Of a DNA stretch of 64,000 bases, positions 1-12,429 are shown piece by piece. Position numbers and translations under genes: made by a program. The stretch spans positions 131,767,282 through 131,831,281 of the forward strand of contig CP136062.1 in the NCBI GenBank assembly GCA_032622095.1. Direction: 5' to 3'. Positions within the stretch are counted from its first letter, which is position 1. Each line of letters begins with the position of its first letter. The notes under the pieces were generated by a model. It was not told the DNA's origin, did not search any database, and was given only the letters and a program-made list of their open reading frames with translations. This DNA is from Siphonodentalium dalli. Its lineage: Eukaryota > Mollusca > Scaphopoda > Gadilida > Siphonodentaliidae.

Positions 1-700
1 ACCCGTTTTTTTTGTGAATTACATATATCGAAATACAGCTCAAGTCCGAATTTCGTTTTAATCCGAATTTTTTTTTCGAGAGTTATGGCCCCTTTTTTGA
101 TGTAATTTGACTTAAAAAATCCCTGAAATTTGTTGTCCGGATGATAACTTTAGTTAGAGTGAACCGATTTCAATCAAATTTGGTATGTGGGTCCGTCCGT
201 CCGTCCGTTAACCTGTTGTCCGGATGATAACTTTAGTTAGAGTGAACCAAAATTAGTAAAATTTGGTATGTGGGTTTATTAGCCGAAAAGTAAGTTCAAG
301 TTCGAATTTGGGTTCCGCCCGCCAATTTTCACCGGAGTTATGCCCCTTATTTAACGTTTTTTGACTTAGAAAATCCCTGAAATTTGTTGTCCGGATAATA
401 ACTTTACTAGAGCTTATCGGATTCAATGATAATTTGGTATATTACTTTCTCCCACCAAAACACAGGTCAAGTTCAAATTTGAGTTCCGTCCGCCAATTTT
501 CACCGGAGTTATGCCCCTTATTTAACGTTTTTTGACTTGGAAAATCCCTGAAATTTGTTGTCCGGATGATAACTTTACTAGAGCTTATCGGATTCAATGA
601 TAATTTGGTATATTACTTTCTCCCACCAAAACACAGGTCAAGTTCAAATTTGAGTTCGTCCGCCAATTTTTACCAGAGTTATGCCCTTTTTTTTTTACCA
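1..700. repeat. Degenerate tandem repeat block
   Basis: Repeating units share the phrases 'aaatccctgaaatttgttg', 'ccaattttcaccggagttat' and 'acaggtcaagttcaaatttg'. The 'aaatccctg' phrase starts at 117, 371 and 542, so the last two units are 171 bp apart and the earlier part is irregular. No open frame of note. The block looks like a dispersed repeat family caught at the window edge. Confidence 0.75.
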
Positions 701-2261
701 GTTTCCGCCGACCAGCGTATCTCTTGTTGCAATATAAGTTAAGTGTCGGTTATGTCAAATTTTGATGTGGTTTGGTATGGTGATAGACCAGAATGAAGAA
801 TTGAATGTCATTTGCCAATGCATCTGAATGCATCACATTATTTCAGTTCATCTATTTGTAAGTGATAACAGTATACAATTAGTATTTTAGTTTCGTCTTG
901 TTGAGCAGTAAAGCTCCCAGATGAAGTCCATCTACATTTATAGTCGGCTGATGTTAAACGTGTTTAAGCATATATACCATCAGCCTATATCCCGTGGTTA
1001 TCCATGTTACACGTGTTTATATCATGTATACCATCAGCCTATATCCCGTGGTTATCCATGCATGGTACACGTACAATGCGATTAGATGAGGACACGGGTC
1101 ATATTGGGTTTAATAATCGTCACAAATTATATTATCAGCTTTGGTCCATAACAAATGATTTAATTAGTAATTCTGAAGCAAGGAGCACGTGTATGTTTAA
1201 TTGTCTTAAGATGTATCCAATGTGTTGCGTGCACCTGCCCATCCGGGTATACTAATCGATATGCACGTTATACATGCATGTGTTTTGTAATACAACATTC
1301 TGTTTTGTCCCTGCAATATGGATCCAGCCTCTGCACGCGACAATGAGTCCAACACTTTACCGGCATATACAGTTATAGAGAATCAATGGAGTTGTGTTTA
1401 TGTCTATTTTTGATTGGACGACAACTTCAGTCGATAGTCCACACGCGTGGTCGGTCGCGAAGAAAAAGGTAAACAAACCATGTCGACGGACAATGCGGGT
1501 AGGTGAACACGGATTTAATGTACAAAACGCCGCGTGCGAGTAAGGAAACTTGTGGTCAATAATGCCGGTATGTATATATTTTTACCTTGCGTAAATCGAT
1601 CACGGTACATGTACATGCCATATTTCCGCAAATAAATGAGAATATAGTGTTGAGTTACAAATACATGTTATATATATATTTTATATGAAATTGTCTTGAC
1701 TTGTGTTTAAATTATCTGTATTATGACAACTGCCCCGCGTGGGTGTATTATGTCAATAAAAAAAATGTTAATGTTAAAATGTATTATATGTAGGGAATCG
1801 GACTTTCTTCCGTTTACGGACTATATCTTAATTTAATGTCGATGCGTGATTTATATAGTTCATCGGGTAGCACGGAACTATATTTGGCTAAGTAAACAAA
1901 GTGTAACCATGAAATGCACTATATATATACACACTTTACTTTTCATGTATGCAGAATTTACCAACAATGAGTATATCTGATATATATATATATACAGCTG
2001 TTGAAAATTCGTATCAATTAAATTCATGCGCTAAATACACATACCATCCCCTTAATTAGGGGAAGTACACATGTGTATCTTTATCTGTTTATTTTTATAA
2101 GAATGTCCTACAACAGTTACTGTCGGTGGATTCATATAGACATTTACAATAGCATAATAAATAGTATTATGAGTTTCACAAGGCGTGTCCCAACAGATAA
2201 ACATGTGTCAGGACCAGAAGATTGTTCATTTTTTAAACCCGTACATTGGCGTACATGTATG

Positions 2262-2292
<31 letters not shown>

Positions 2293-3301
2293 CTGAAATG
2301 TGCATCATCTTTTCGGACATGTTATGGCCTCGTTGTCGGTGAGGTCGATATCATTGGTGTCGGCTCGTAATTTGTACAGCCTGCATGTTTGAACTCCCTA
2401 GCTTGGCCTACAACTTTAATTCTTGAAATATGATTCAAAAGAAACCCATCCATGTCAGTTATAAATATTTATAACATACAACAATATGTTACTTGAAATA
2501 AATATAAAAAATAAAGAGCAATGGCATATATATAGCAAAATGATTACCAATCCCCACACCCACCCGAGTCAATCATGGGTTCGTTGTAAGTCGTTAGCTG
2601 TCTTACTCAATTGCTGTTTGATGTTCTGACGCAGAACGAATTAGCTAGGTAATATAATTTATCTTAATAATGCATTTAGCAGCACCCTTATTCCATTAAT
2701 TAAAGCCATTCTATAAAAATGATATACAACGGTCATTGTATAATAGGAAATATTGCCGTGTGCACGTGTACCCAAATGTGATCAAATGTATTATTGTTGC
2801 GCAAAAGCAACATTTGGCTTCCGACTTGTCATTTGTTTGCATTCCGTACGCTATACGTATATACGCTAAATCGATGTCTGTGATAATTAAATTGTTGATT
2901 TAGTTTGAACAAACATTTCATTAACTTTACACCATAATTAAACATGTACAAGTATCTTATTTATATGGGATTATTTCTTTGCGCGGGCAAAACAACTCAT
3001 AGTTACGTGAAACGTCATCGCAGGCCTTATAGCTAGGAGTCGCTATAGATGAGTTTCGCGTAGCATTTATTTATTTTTGTATGTTTTATGGAGGTTTTGT
3101 ATCAAGTAATAAATAGAATCTACAACTAGTCCCGAGTTTATAGCGATATTTACAAAACTCTTCCATTAAATTAGGTCTGGACCTCGACAACTTTTAGGCT
3201 CGGTCTAGGCATAATTTGTTGGACGAGTTTTATAAATTCCGCTATTAACTCGGGACGAGTTTTAGATTACCTATATATGTGCAACGACCCTCGCTTCAAT
3301 A
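701..3301. other. Non-coding stretch, AT-rich
   Basis: No exon could be supported. The sequence is AT-rich, with short TA microsatellites near 1981-1999 and 2260-2287 and a near duplicate of 'ataccatcagcctatatcccgtggttatccatg' split between about 974 and 1050. Short open frames here have no recognisable domain. Confidence 0.5.
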
Positions 3302-3566
3302 CGCCATGTCACAAACTCGCGGCCATATTGGATCCACCAGGTCCGGTTCCGTGGTTTTTGGTGCTACAGGTACAAGTTTTGGAGTAGCATTTCCATATAT
3401 GGAAGTCGTGAATATTCCAAAGCTCCATATATGGAAATGCTACTCCAGAACTTTGACATGATTGTAGCACTAAAACCACGGAACCGGGCTGGATGAATCT
3501 CTGAAAGCACGGAACCGGACCTGGTGGATACAATAATATGCATGGCAGTGAGTTAGTGACAGGGCG
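3302..3566. repeat. Palindromic MITE family copy A
   Basis: The left end reads 'tgtcacaaactcgcggccat' and the right end is its approximate reverse complement ('agttagtgacaggg'). The centre is an inverted pair around 'catatatggaa' and 'gtagcatttccatatatgg'. Four further copies lie near 7706, 13419, 14906 and 17349. No coding capacity, so it is a nonautonomous foldback element. Confidence 0.7.
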
Positions 3567-6344
3567 CACCAGGAGCCGTTGCCGTTTGTTTATCGGCGAA
3601 AGTTGGCACCGAACCTATGAGTATCTGTTTGCAATTGTTCGTAAAGTTCAGACACTAAATCTGGCCATTTATGGGACCATCTGTTATAATCAACAGAATA
3701 TATGCAACAAATGAATGAATTTTAGCAATAGATGAGTGCTAAATACACTCATCTTTATGAACGATGTAAAACATCATGGTAATTATAATGAAAATGAGTT
3801 TATTTTCATTGCAATTACCATGTTGTTTGCATCGTTTGTATAATTATACCACACGAGTGTGACGAGTGTCCGGATTTAGTGTACAGTTCCCATTTTCACA
3901 AAGTATTATTCACTAAAATTAGTACATAATATGTCTCCTGTCGACTTCCGCGACTCAGTTTTGATTAGTATCGCTTACAATCAGAACATCCCCTCTGGTA
4001 GTCAATACATGTATAAATCATGTATTATCAATGCATTATTAAACCGTGTTACATTATACCGCGAATCTACTAAGCGGTTTAACGCATAAGCCTTCGTGAT
4101 TGAAAGGGTATACTTCATGGATAATCCCTCCATATCAGAGCCCTTGTGTGTGCCCAAGTACATCTAATCCGCATCACATACCATTTGATTCGCCATATAC
4201 ACTGCATGCCAGACCGTCATCAGAGCCGCCCTCATAGCCATATTCGGTGGCATGGTGAGCAACAATTATCGTCACCCTCATCGAATCGGCTTACCGTCAG
4301 AATCGACGGAAAGTACAGAGGAGCCTGTCCCATTTGGGTGATCAATGGATTGTTGTTTTTTTAGTTCAGTTTTGGATTATGTATTGTCCCATACACATGC
4401 TTTTAAACAGCAGATTTCAACCCTCCGGGAACCGTTAACAGTTAATGCGATAACTCAAACAAACGTCAACCAATTGCATTCATATTTGTATATATAAGGA
4501 ATTTAAGAGCAATCTCGATCGAGTTCGCAAACCAAGCAGGTCTGTCCATATTTTTTTTAATATTTGAGTTACTGCCCTTAGTTTGTCTATTTTTGTTAAA
4601 GTCATGTTATGTCCGTTAGCGTGATAACTTGAACAAACGTCAACCATGCAATTTCATTCATACCTAGTCGATGGATCTTTTACAATATCTCCATCGAGTT
4701 CGAAAACCAGATATGTCCGATTTTTTTTTTGTACTTGACTTATGAAACCTTTGTTCGTCCATTTTAGTGATTCTCGGTCTGCCAGATTCAGTCTTATATG
4801 TGCAGACGAGAGGCCGATCACGATCGGCAGATGTTTAACCCATCCCTTGGCGACATTAAATTGCTATGATCGAAATCATATTCACGAGTTTTTTTTGTGG
4901 AATTATAAGTATGCTGTTGTGTACTGAAGTAGTATAGACAAATGTACATAATAACACAACTTTTTTGAATTTATGGATCAAAAGAGAAGGGTTAATTGGA
5001 ATTTATAGATCAAAATAGAAGGGTTAATGTAACATCTATAAAGCCTGTCACGGTGTCACCACTATCATAGTGTAAGCAGTTATATTTATGTTGTTGCAAA
5101 TGGCCATGTGACATATCAAAATAATCTAGTTACTTAATAATGGAAAAGGCTGAAAGACATGGAATGGATAACGGGTTAAATCTATTTTGGTGCTCTTTGG
5201 TCCAATAAAAGTCTAAGCATCCAAAAGGACACACAGGCTACAGTAGAGCTCCATTGTTCTAGTTAAATAAATTCACCTGGCTAAGTGGTGTAGGTGTTAA
5301 CAGAACACATTTAGACAAACAATAGTATCCATGCTCTGTGGAACCTTTGTTTTGTCAGATAACATCAAATCTGATATATCATTTGGTCAGGTAATTAATT
5401 GTGGGTATTGTTCTCAAAGCAAGAAGAAAGTATAACTTTGACAAGGATTTGTGGTGGGGTAGGAGAAGGGTGAATGGTGTGGAGGAGGTGATGGTAGGGG
5501 CGCAGGGGTAAGTAGAAAGTGGGACCACCCCCCCCTGTGGGAGGGTCACTTGGAAAGTGTGACCCTAACTCTGGTTCTTTTCGACAGGTCGGTCACATTT
5601 TTAAAAATCTGAATAACTACCATCCAAGGCCCCTTTACACCTTGTCAGATAACAGCTTGGTGGTTCCCGAGATGTTTAAATGATTCTCAGTAATTTCATT
5701 GAAGTCCGGACGGACGAACGAACGAACGAACGAAGACGAGTGGTCAATCCAGACGTCGACACTGTGTTTACCATACTATGTTATGGGTAAACATAAAAAC
5801 TGGACGCGCGACATCTTAGATGCTCAACTTGTTTTTCTCTCTTGCATTGCTGCACTTGATCAGGTGTGTTAAATTTTGACTATCGTTTTGGATCTGGTCT
5901 TTTATTGCATAGTTGCCGGTGTTCTGTAATAACACGTTATGCACCAATACACTTTATTTTCATTCAAACATGTGCCCTCGATATAATTATTATTATATCT
6001 TAACTTAGTATAGGGTGTTCCCTTTGCTCTACCAACATCATGCATGTGTAGCAAATTCAGCAAGACCTACTGTATCAACAGAGGGTGGTCATGAACAAAT
6101 TGCAGGACACAATATCCCGGTGGGTGGGTGGATATGAGCACCAATCGTAGATTTTTCCAATTCCATCATGTACATTTTTCACAAAGCCATGTTTAAAGAC
6201 AAATTATGACTACTAAAATGATTTTAAATGTTCAGGCTTATAAACTGGACAAAATAGAGCATTAATCAAGAGAAGTGGGCTCCTAGTTTCGATATATACC
6301 CATTCTATTATCCCTGCATGTGTTGACAAAGTCGGCTCATTTAA
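3567..6344. other. Non-coding stretch with weak repeats
   Basis: No gene supported. Two degenerate copies of a unit with 'aacaaacgtcaacca' and 'atcgagttcg' lie at about 4440-4550 and 4615-4730. A 48-bp segment at 4806-4853 recurs at 61462-61509. A short CGAA tandem repeat lies near 5713-5731. A purine/G-rich tract spans about 5450-5530. Confidence 0.5.
4806..4853 (+). repeat. 48-bp repeat shared with 61.46 kb
   Basis: This 48-bp segment contains the palindrome CCGATCACGATCGG and matches 61462-61509 at 47 of 48 positions, in the same orientation. The sequence around each copy differs. It may be the end of a larger dispersed repeat. Confidence 0.6.
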
Positions 6345-6938
6345 AGGGGTACTGTACGCCATTTTCATTAAATTTCCGGTGATAACAACGATCTAATATC
6401 GATAATATATAGAAACATAAGTAATTTGAGTCGAAGATGTATTCTGTAAACGCTCAGGTTAATGGGCTATCTTAAAATTTTATAATTTAAAAGTTAATAA
6501 TTTGATATAAATTGAATTTATGACTGGAGCCATAAAATGGCGTCAATTAAATTACGAATTTCCGTTTACAAGACGTAATCAAATAAAGTAATTGAGGGAT
6601 ACTGGATTGCTAAACCGATCGCACACACAATCGTTTAAAACATTATGATGAAACGGGGATAAAACTCAAGCCACTCACTGACTAGTGACGATACAATAAC
6701 TTAAATGAGTATATGGGACTAGTAATCATATAATATAACTTTTATTTGATACATTTGGTTGAAAACTGTACAAAAATTACTCGATAACGATAATTTGTAT
6801 TTTTGCATTCCGGTAAATTTGCCATCCGTAACACTACTTCGTACTCAACAGACTTTCAAATAATGGAAAAATTGTTACGTTATTCTCCGACTCGGAGACT
6901 ATAGAAACCAACAACAACATTTTGGGTACAGTATCCCT
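6345..6938. mobile_element. TTAA-flanked nonautonomous element
   Basis: The left end is AGGGGTACTGTACGCC and the right end is the complement of AGGGATACTGTACCC. Both ends abut TTAA (6341-6344 and 6939-6942), so a TTAA duplication is read directly. No transposase frame. TTAA targeting is known for piggyBac and Kolobok; which of the two mobilised it is not decided by the sequence. Confidence 0.75.
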
Positions 6939-7705
6939 TTAATTCTTCAGGTGTTTTAAATGGTATATATGCATGTTGAAAGATATATACATATGTCATG
7001 TGTTAGTGTACTCTGTTCATCCTTGCATGGTTAGGTGGTGGGACCTTGGATTTCAGCGACCTACCGATATAATGAAAAGCTGAATAATGAACGTAATATT
7101 ATAATTATTACAAAACAAGTACCGAATTCATCTTTGTGAAGATAATATTTTATTTCAGAATTACCGTTTCTGCCACCTCAAATGTCCCTCCCCGCCAAAC
7201 CCGCACTGCCCTTATATGCACCGTTCCAATGGTGCATAAGGGTAGTGTGGTTGGGTGTTGCTGAACGAACAGCATGCGCGTTACAAGACTTATTCCCTTA
7301 ACCCTTTACCTATGGTCGACTCGCATATATAAGAGAATGCATTGGCACAGGGCATAACTGTAACTATCACAATGAGGTCAAGGAGCCGCTTCCAATGATA
7401 TCCATATTTGTATGGTTCTATTGAGACAGACCGAAGATATTTTAGGCTGTCACGGTTGAAGCTTTATTTGGCCGGTTTTGGCCGGTTTGTTGGGTAAAGG
7501 GTTAAATGTTTCTGTCATTTGCCAAGAATACATGCATGTATTTTGTCGTTGTGTTCTTCGATTACTTGTTATTAGTTAATGGATCAGATTGCAGAGTGAC
7601 AATTATATAATTAAAACAGAGAGTTAAATAGATATGAATCGACTAGCTATGTGACCATTTGTTCATCTAGCTATACTTGGGGCCAGTCACCATGTGAGAG
7701 AATAA
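6939..7705. other. Non-coding stretch
   Basis: I see no exon, RNA gene or structured repeat here. Part of the sequence ('ccaatggtgcataagggtag') has a short local inverted match. Confidence 0.4.
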
Positions 7706-7957
7706 GTGATATCACTGTGTCGCGGGCGTATTGGGTTCATCCAGCTCGTTCCGTGGTTTCAGAGTATCTTCCAGCCCCGGTTCCGTCGTTTTAGTGCTAA
7801 TGGTCAAAGTTTTTGAGTAGCATTTCCACATATGGGCCTTTTGAATTATTCATGACTTACATATATGGAATACTACTTCAAAACTTTGACCTGTAGCACT
7901 AAAACAACGGAACCGGCCCTGGTGGATCCAATATGGCCACGAGTTAGTGACAGGGCG
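7706..7957. repeat. Palindromic MITE family copy B
   Basis: Same family as the element at 3302-3566. The ends are 'atcactgtgtcgcgggcg' and 'cgagttagtgacagggcg', and the central arms meet at 'catatatggaatactacttc'. Substitutions are spread along it, so it is an older copy. Confidence 0.7.
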
Positions 7958-10091
7958 TATATACCCTGGTGAACATACTATACAGTTGTCGCCCGCGATT
8001 GAGTGAGACACGGGGATTTGCAAGCTCCATACAGCGCCATCTAGGCTATCGCTGCGATATATCACTGCCACAATGAGTGTACTTTGCAGACGATAAATCT
8101 ATTTTTACATATCGTCGCGGAACTGTATTTACTACTATTTAGTCACCTATTATCTTGTTTTGACCACCAATTTTTTTTCAAAGTTTGCAATAATGCATGT
8201 TAATTCTTTCGGTATTGATAAGAACAATATGAACTGAGCCAGACATAGACAATTTTAATCCTAAAACATAAGAAGTAAAAACACGTAAAAATTCCTTACC
8301 GATTAATGTCATTATGGCAGTGGTATCTCAGCGGAGCGATGTGAGATAACTCTGCCAGGAGTTTTGGGGGATTTGTTACCCGCTCGAGACCTGGAATGTC
8401 ATTCCATGCAGCAGGTCGAGAGCGTCGTCAGATATCCGTATCTCACGAAAACAAGGGTGACAACTGTTTTGTTATCTGACAAAGTAGTACACACGAACCT
8501 TCTTAATGGCATGCCTATAAGTACGCGCGTATATTCATTAATCCAGCTCCAAGAGTTAATTTTATTTTGGAATTATCGCTTTTTTAAGAAAATAAAACGT
8601 TCACATTTTGTATCAATTGATAAACCCACTATTTGCGGAGCTATTGTCCGGTTAGTCTGCTGGTCGCATGGTGAGAATCGGTTAACGGAAGGAGGAGTAA
8701 AGCAATTTCGAAGTATAGAGTAGCCATGCGGCGAAATGTTCGGTTTCGTTTTAAATGAGCGTAAATATACATGTATAGACGTGTTAATTTCGAGAACGCT
8801 AAAATGTGAAACTAACACGTTATAGTGGTGCCAAAAGAAATTGACAACTGTTACAGACTGTTACGCAACATAATGGTATTCCTGTGAAGTCGAAGGAATG
8901 TATAGCCGAAAGAAAATTGTCGATTGATAAACAGTAAAGAGTGACTATTTGATATTTAGAGATTAGTACAGAAACGTATTTGTGACGTATGTACATCGTG
9001 TGTGCAATTGTCTACAGTACATACCAACTGATTCATAAGGTTTATATTAATTATTGATATAGAAAGGTCCAGTAGGAACATTACACATTGTAAGGGATTT
9101 ATGTCCGTGATAACACCATTTATACATATCGTGCTTTAATTGCAAATTAAAGACAATTATTCAAATTAGCAAACACCACAGTTCGCGGTTGTTATGAAAC
9201 TGGGGTTTATAAAATGCGTGTTTTTCGGGAATTTCTAGAGATCTGTGATGTAATCTCTGGACGTTGAGTTCTTCGTAGTTCTATGTTTACTGGCAACAGC
9301 TGAGCGGTCAACAGCTGCCGAAATGTTACCCTCGAGGGTAACACAGGGGAGAGTCTGAAAAAATTTGCAGGCACGTATGCTGATTTTTGACTTTCGACCC
9401 TTGTTGGGACCCACCCACCCCCGCGTCCAATTTTTTTTTCGTTTTCCACCCCCTTTTAACACTAAAACAGAGATTTGCGGAGGGAAATTCACTGTAAACA
9501 GCTTTAAATGAATTTATGTGCATACTATTAGTCATGGATGTTAACATTGACATGTAAATAGGAACAAGTCATTTTGGGGTCATTCGGTCAAAAAAAAACA
9601 TGGTTCAAAATTCAAACCATTAGCATGGGCTACAGGCTATACTGTTTGTCTGATCATCGTGAAATTTGTCATTTATGTTAATATTGACATATAGACGTGT
9701 TTTAAGCCAAACTCATTGCAAAAACAGTCAAAAAGACTTCCTGCATGAAAAAATATATTTGAGTTGCGAAAAAAATTGTTTGTTGGTCCTATCGACCACC
9801 CACGCACCCCGGCATACGTGCCCGGAATTTTTTTTTTCCACCCCCCCCCCCCGGGTAACAAGTGATTTTTGCGGCCCGCCATATGACGCAACCACAGCCA
9901 ACCAGACGAGAGGAAAATGGGATATAAATAGACATATTTGTCGCATATTTACTGGTGCAAGTAACATATATATAGATGTCTGCTGAACATTATTTGACAA
10001 GGTTAAAGTGATGCGAAACACTCAGGTATGGGGTGATCAAATAGAAATATAGAATAATCTTGCTCAAAGTATGGGAGGCCATTTAATAATC
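7958..10091. other. Non-coding stretch
   Basis: Several open frames of 80-120 codons occur at 8364-8818 and 9207-10021, but they lie in simple C-rich or A-rich sequence, overlap on both strands and show no domain, so I do not call them genes. Two C-rich tracts (about 9410-9450 and 9838-9854) lie next to related phrases in opposite orientation, suggesting another old inverted repeat. Confidence 0.4.
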
Positions 10092-10131
10092 AATTGCGCT
10101 TAAGCGCAATTAATTGCGCTTAAGCGCAATT
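10092..10131. repeat. 40-bp perfect palindrome
   Basis: The 20-bp palindrome AATTGCGCTTAAGCGCAATT occurs twice without spacer, so the 40 bp is itself a perfect palindrome and could form a cruciform. Function unknown. Confidence 0.85.
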
Positions 10132-10191
10132 CGTGGTTATATGTATATAACTAAACACCCCTGGTAATAAATAGGTTTATCCATAACTTAA

Positions 10192-10660
10192 AGGTACTCA
10201 ACCCGATAAAACTCCTCTCAATTACTATTTCAATGGCTTCGGGGGTCAAAAATATTTGATTCGAGTCGAGGAAGTCACCCATCAAAGCTCAGATTTGTTA
10301 GATATCGATTTTAGAAATCTATTATTTTTCATTATCGGGAATACTATCTGGCCCAGAATTCAATCAAAATTGCGTTAAAATTACCACTTGATTTTAGAGT
10401 TATTCATCCTTGTCTGTTTGAATAGATTTGGAGTACACATCCAGAGAAGATTACGGCAGTTATTAGTACTGATCTCGAGAACATAACAAATTTGAAAAAT
10501 CAATATCTAATAACTCTGAGCTTTGTTTGATGGGTTCCTCGACTCGAATCAAATATTTGTTACCCCCAAAGCCAAAGAAATAGTAATATAGGACCCTCTG
10601 ATCGGATTGTTGTTGTTGGAATCTGTTGAGATGGGGACCCTCTTTACGGGTTGAGTACCT
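10192..10660. mobile_element. TTAA-flanked foldback element
   Basis: Termini AGGTACTCAACCCG are inverted and abut TTAA on both sides (10188-10191 and 10661-10664). Long arms pair: 'aaatatttgattcgagtcga' on the left matches the complement near 10535-10555. A related copy begins at 15833 after another TTAA. No coding frame. Confidence 0.8.
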
Positions 10661-10985
10661 TTAACCTTAACTCCTATTGACAGATCACCTCTTGTTTTCA
10701 TTGGATTGGATGGAAAGGGAGCTAGCCTGACTTCTTTATCAAAATGGCTGACTCGCAATAGTATTACCTTCTGTTTTGGTTGGAGCGACTCGTGATAGCA
10801 TTATATTATCTTCTGTATATAGTAGTTGGGACTCTCGCGATATAATTTTTGGGACAGGGGTGCTGATAATATGAAAATAGGGTTTTTCCCCTGATTTAAG
10901 TCAATAAGTAAACCATATGAGGTAAGCAAGCCCTCATGCATGCAGTGACACCACATGCATGATATGGTATATGACCATAGTTATG

Positions 10986-11307
10986 CTGAAGGGGTCACTC
11001 TCACCAAAAAATGTGCTGAAGGGTACACAGGATTTGAAAATGTGCTGAAGGGTACACAGGGTTTGTGATCGCCACTAACATCGTTACTTAAACTGTATTT
11101 CTGAAAGTCTGGTGCCCATTAGTAGTTTGTTTTCAGTTCATTTTAATGTTCATTGGAACGTAAAAAATTATTCTCTAACAGAAATCATGGCAGATACGAA
11201 AACTAAACATCATTTAGAACGACATTTCAAACCCTGTGTACCCTTCAGCACATTTTCAAATCATGTGTACCCTTCAGCACTTTTTTTGGTGAGAGTGACC
11301 CCTTCAG
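10986..11307. mobile_element. MITE with 11-bp target duplication
   Basis: About 80-bp terminal inverted repeats begin CTGAAGGGGTCACTCTCACC and differ at about two positions. The element is flanked by a perfect direct repeat CCATAGTTATG (10975-10985 and 11308-11318). A duplication of 9-11 bp is typical of Mutator-like transposons, so a MULE-type origin is the best inference. No transposase inside. Each arm contains a repeated 'gtgctgaagggtacacagg'. Confidence 0.8.
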
Positions 11308-11318
11308 CCATAGTTATG

Positions 11319-12399
11319 GCCCAAATCTGTGATAAAATACATTAAAAAACATCATATAAAAAATTCATAGAGTTCCTGCCAATTACAAATTACAGAAATG
11401 AAAAAGATTCTATAATTACAATCATGGGTATATAATATATGATCTTGAGCGCGTTACCATTTCTGACTATGGTTTTCTTGTTCTTATATATCATTTAAAT
11501 TAAACGACTCTCGGTGGCGAAATAATTTGCGTTCGTTTATCGCGCCCCGAATCGAGATGTAAATATTTACAATTGCGCGATGTTTTCTATGGAGTGATAT
11601 GGTTTATTTCATTGAGATTTTCGGTGATGTTAGTAGAATTTTACACCCCCACCAGTTGGCACTGCATCTGAGTACTAATTTATCAGTTTAATGTACTCGA
11701 ACAAGTCCATAATATATGTCTTTAAGAAACTATTTTTGTTGTTGTTTCTGGTGCTTTTCATTAAGCTGACATTATTGGCATTCCAAGCGCATCATTTTTT
11801 TAAACAAAGCATTTCACACAATTTCTGCTATTTTCACCGTTTTTCATAAAACTTTTTGTGATGGGTCCCCAATTTTCCTTGGAAAAAAACTTGCGTAACA
11901 AGGGATAGGTATCCGAGATCGGATAGGAAAAAACGCACGTTCCCTGTGTGGTGGGTCCCAAACATTTCAATCTTGTATCCTGGACCCCCCCCCCGCGCTA
12001 TCATAGCAATTAACATATCAGGATTACAGCTGATCGGCTATAATTATTATATCAAATAATTGTCGAGCAACAATTTAGCTGATGGCGATTAAGAAAGTAA
12101 CCACATATGCGAGTGACGACTAATTAACACTTATGTTAGGAATGACTCAATAATCACAAGGATTGAATTGGCTAATTAGCGATTGGCAGCTTAATCATCT
12201 TATACAGCTCATTAATTACTAACGGTATATATGGTCGGAGTGGACAATTTTGACCATTGCACACATTTAAAATATCACGAGATGTTCTGATTTCCCACAC
12301 AATCATACACTTAATGTTCTGATCCGCCACGCAGACGGGCATGCACCGGTGTTGTTCTGATGTTTTACTCATGCTCCGAACATTTTATTTCTTTTACAG
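11319..12399. other. Upstream region of the 7TM gene
   Basis: No coding exon seen. It presumably holds the promoter, any upstream non-coding exon and the 5' intron of the gene that starts at 12430, but no promoter element can be named. A C-rich tract lies near 11984-11992. Confidence 0.35.
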
Positions 12400-12429
12400 G
12401 AGTTCTGATCTGAAAAACTTGAAATAAGA

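Noticed and set aside
8364-8818. 119-codon + strand and 81-codon - strand frames
   Set aside because: They overlap each other on opposite strands, have no recognisable domain, and neither shows splice-site support.
9207-10021. Cluster of overlapping frames on both strands
   Set aside because: Created by homopolymer-rich sequence (A, C and T runs). No start context, domain or splice pattern.
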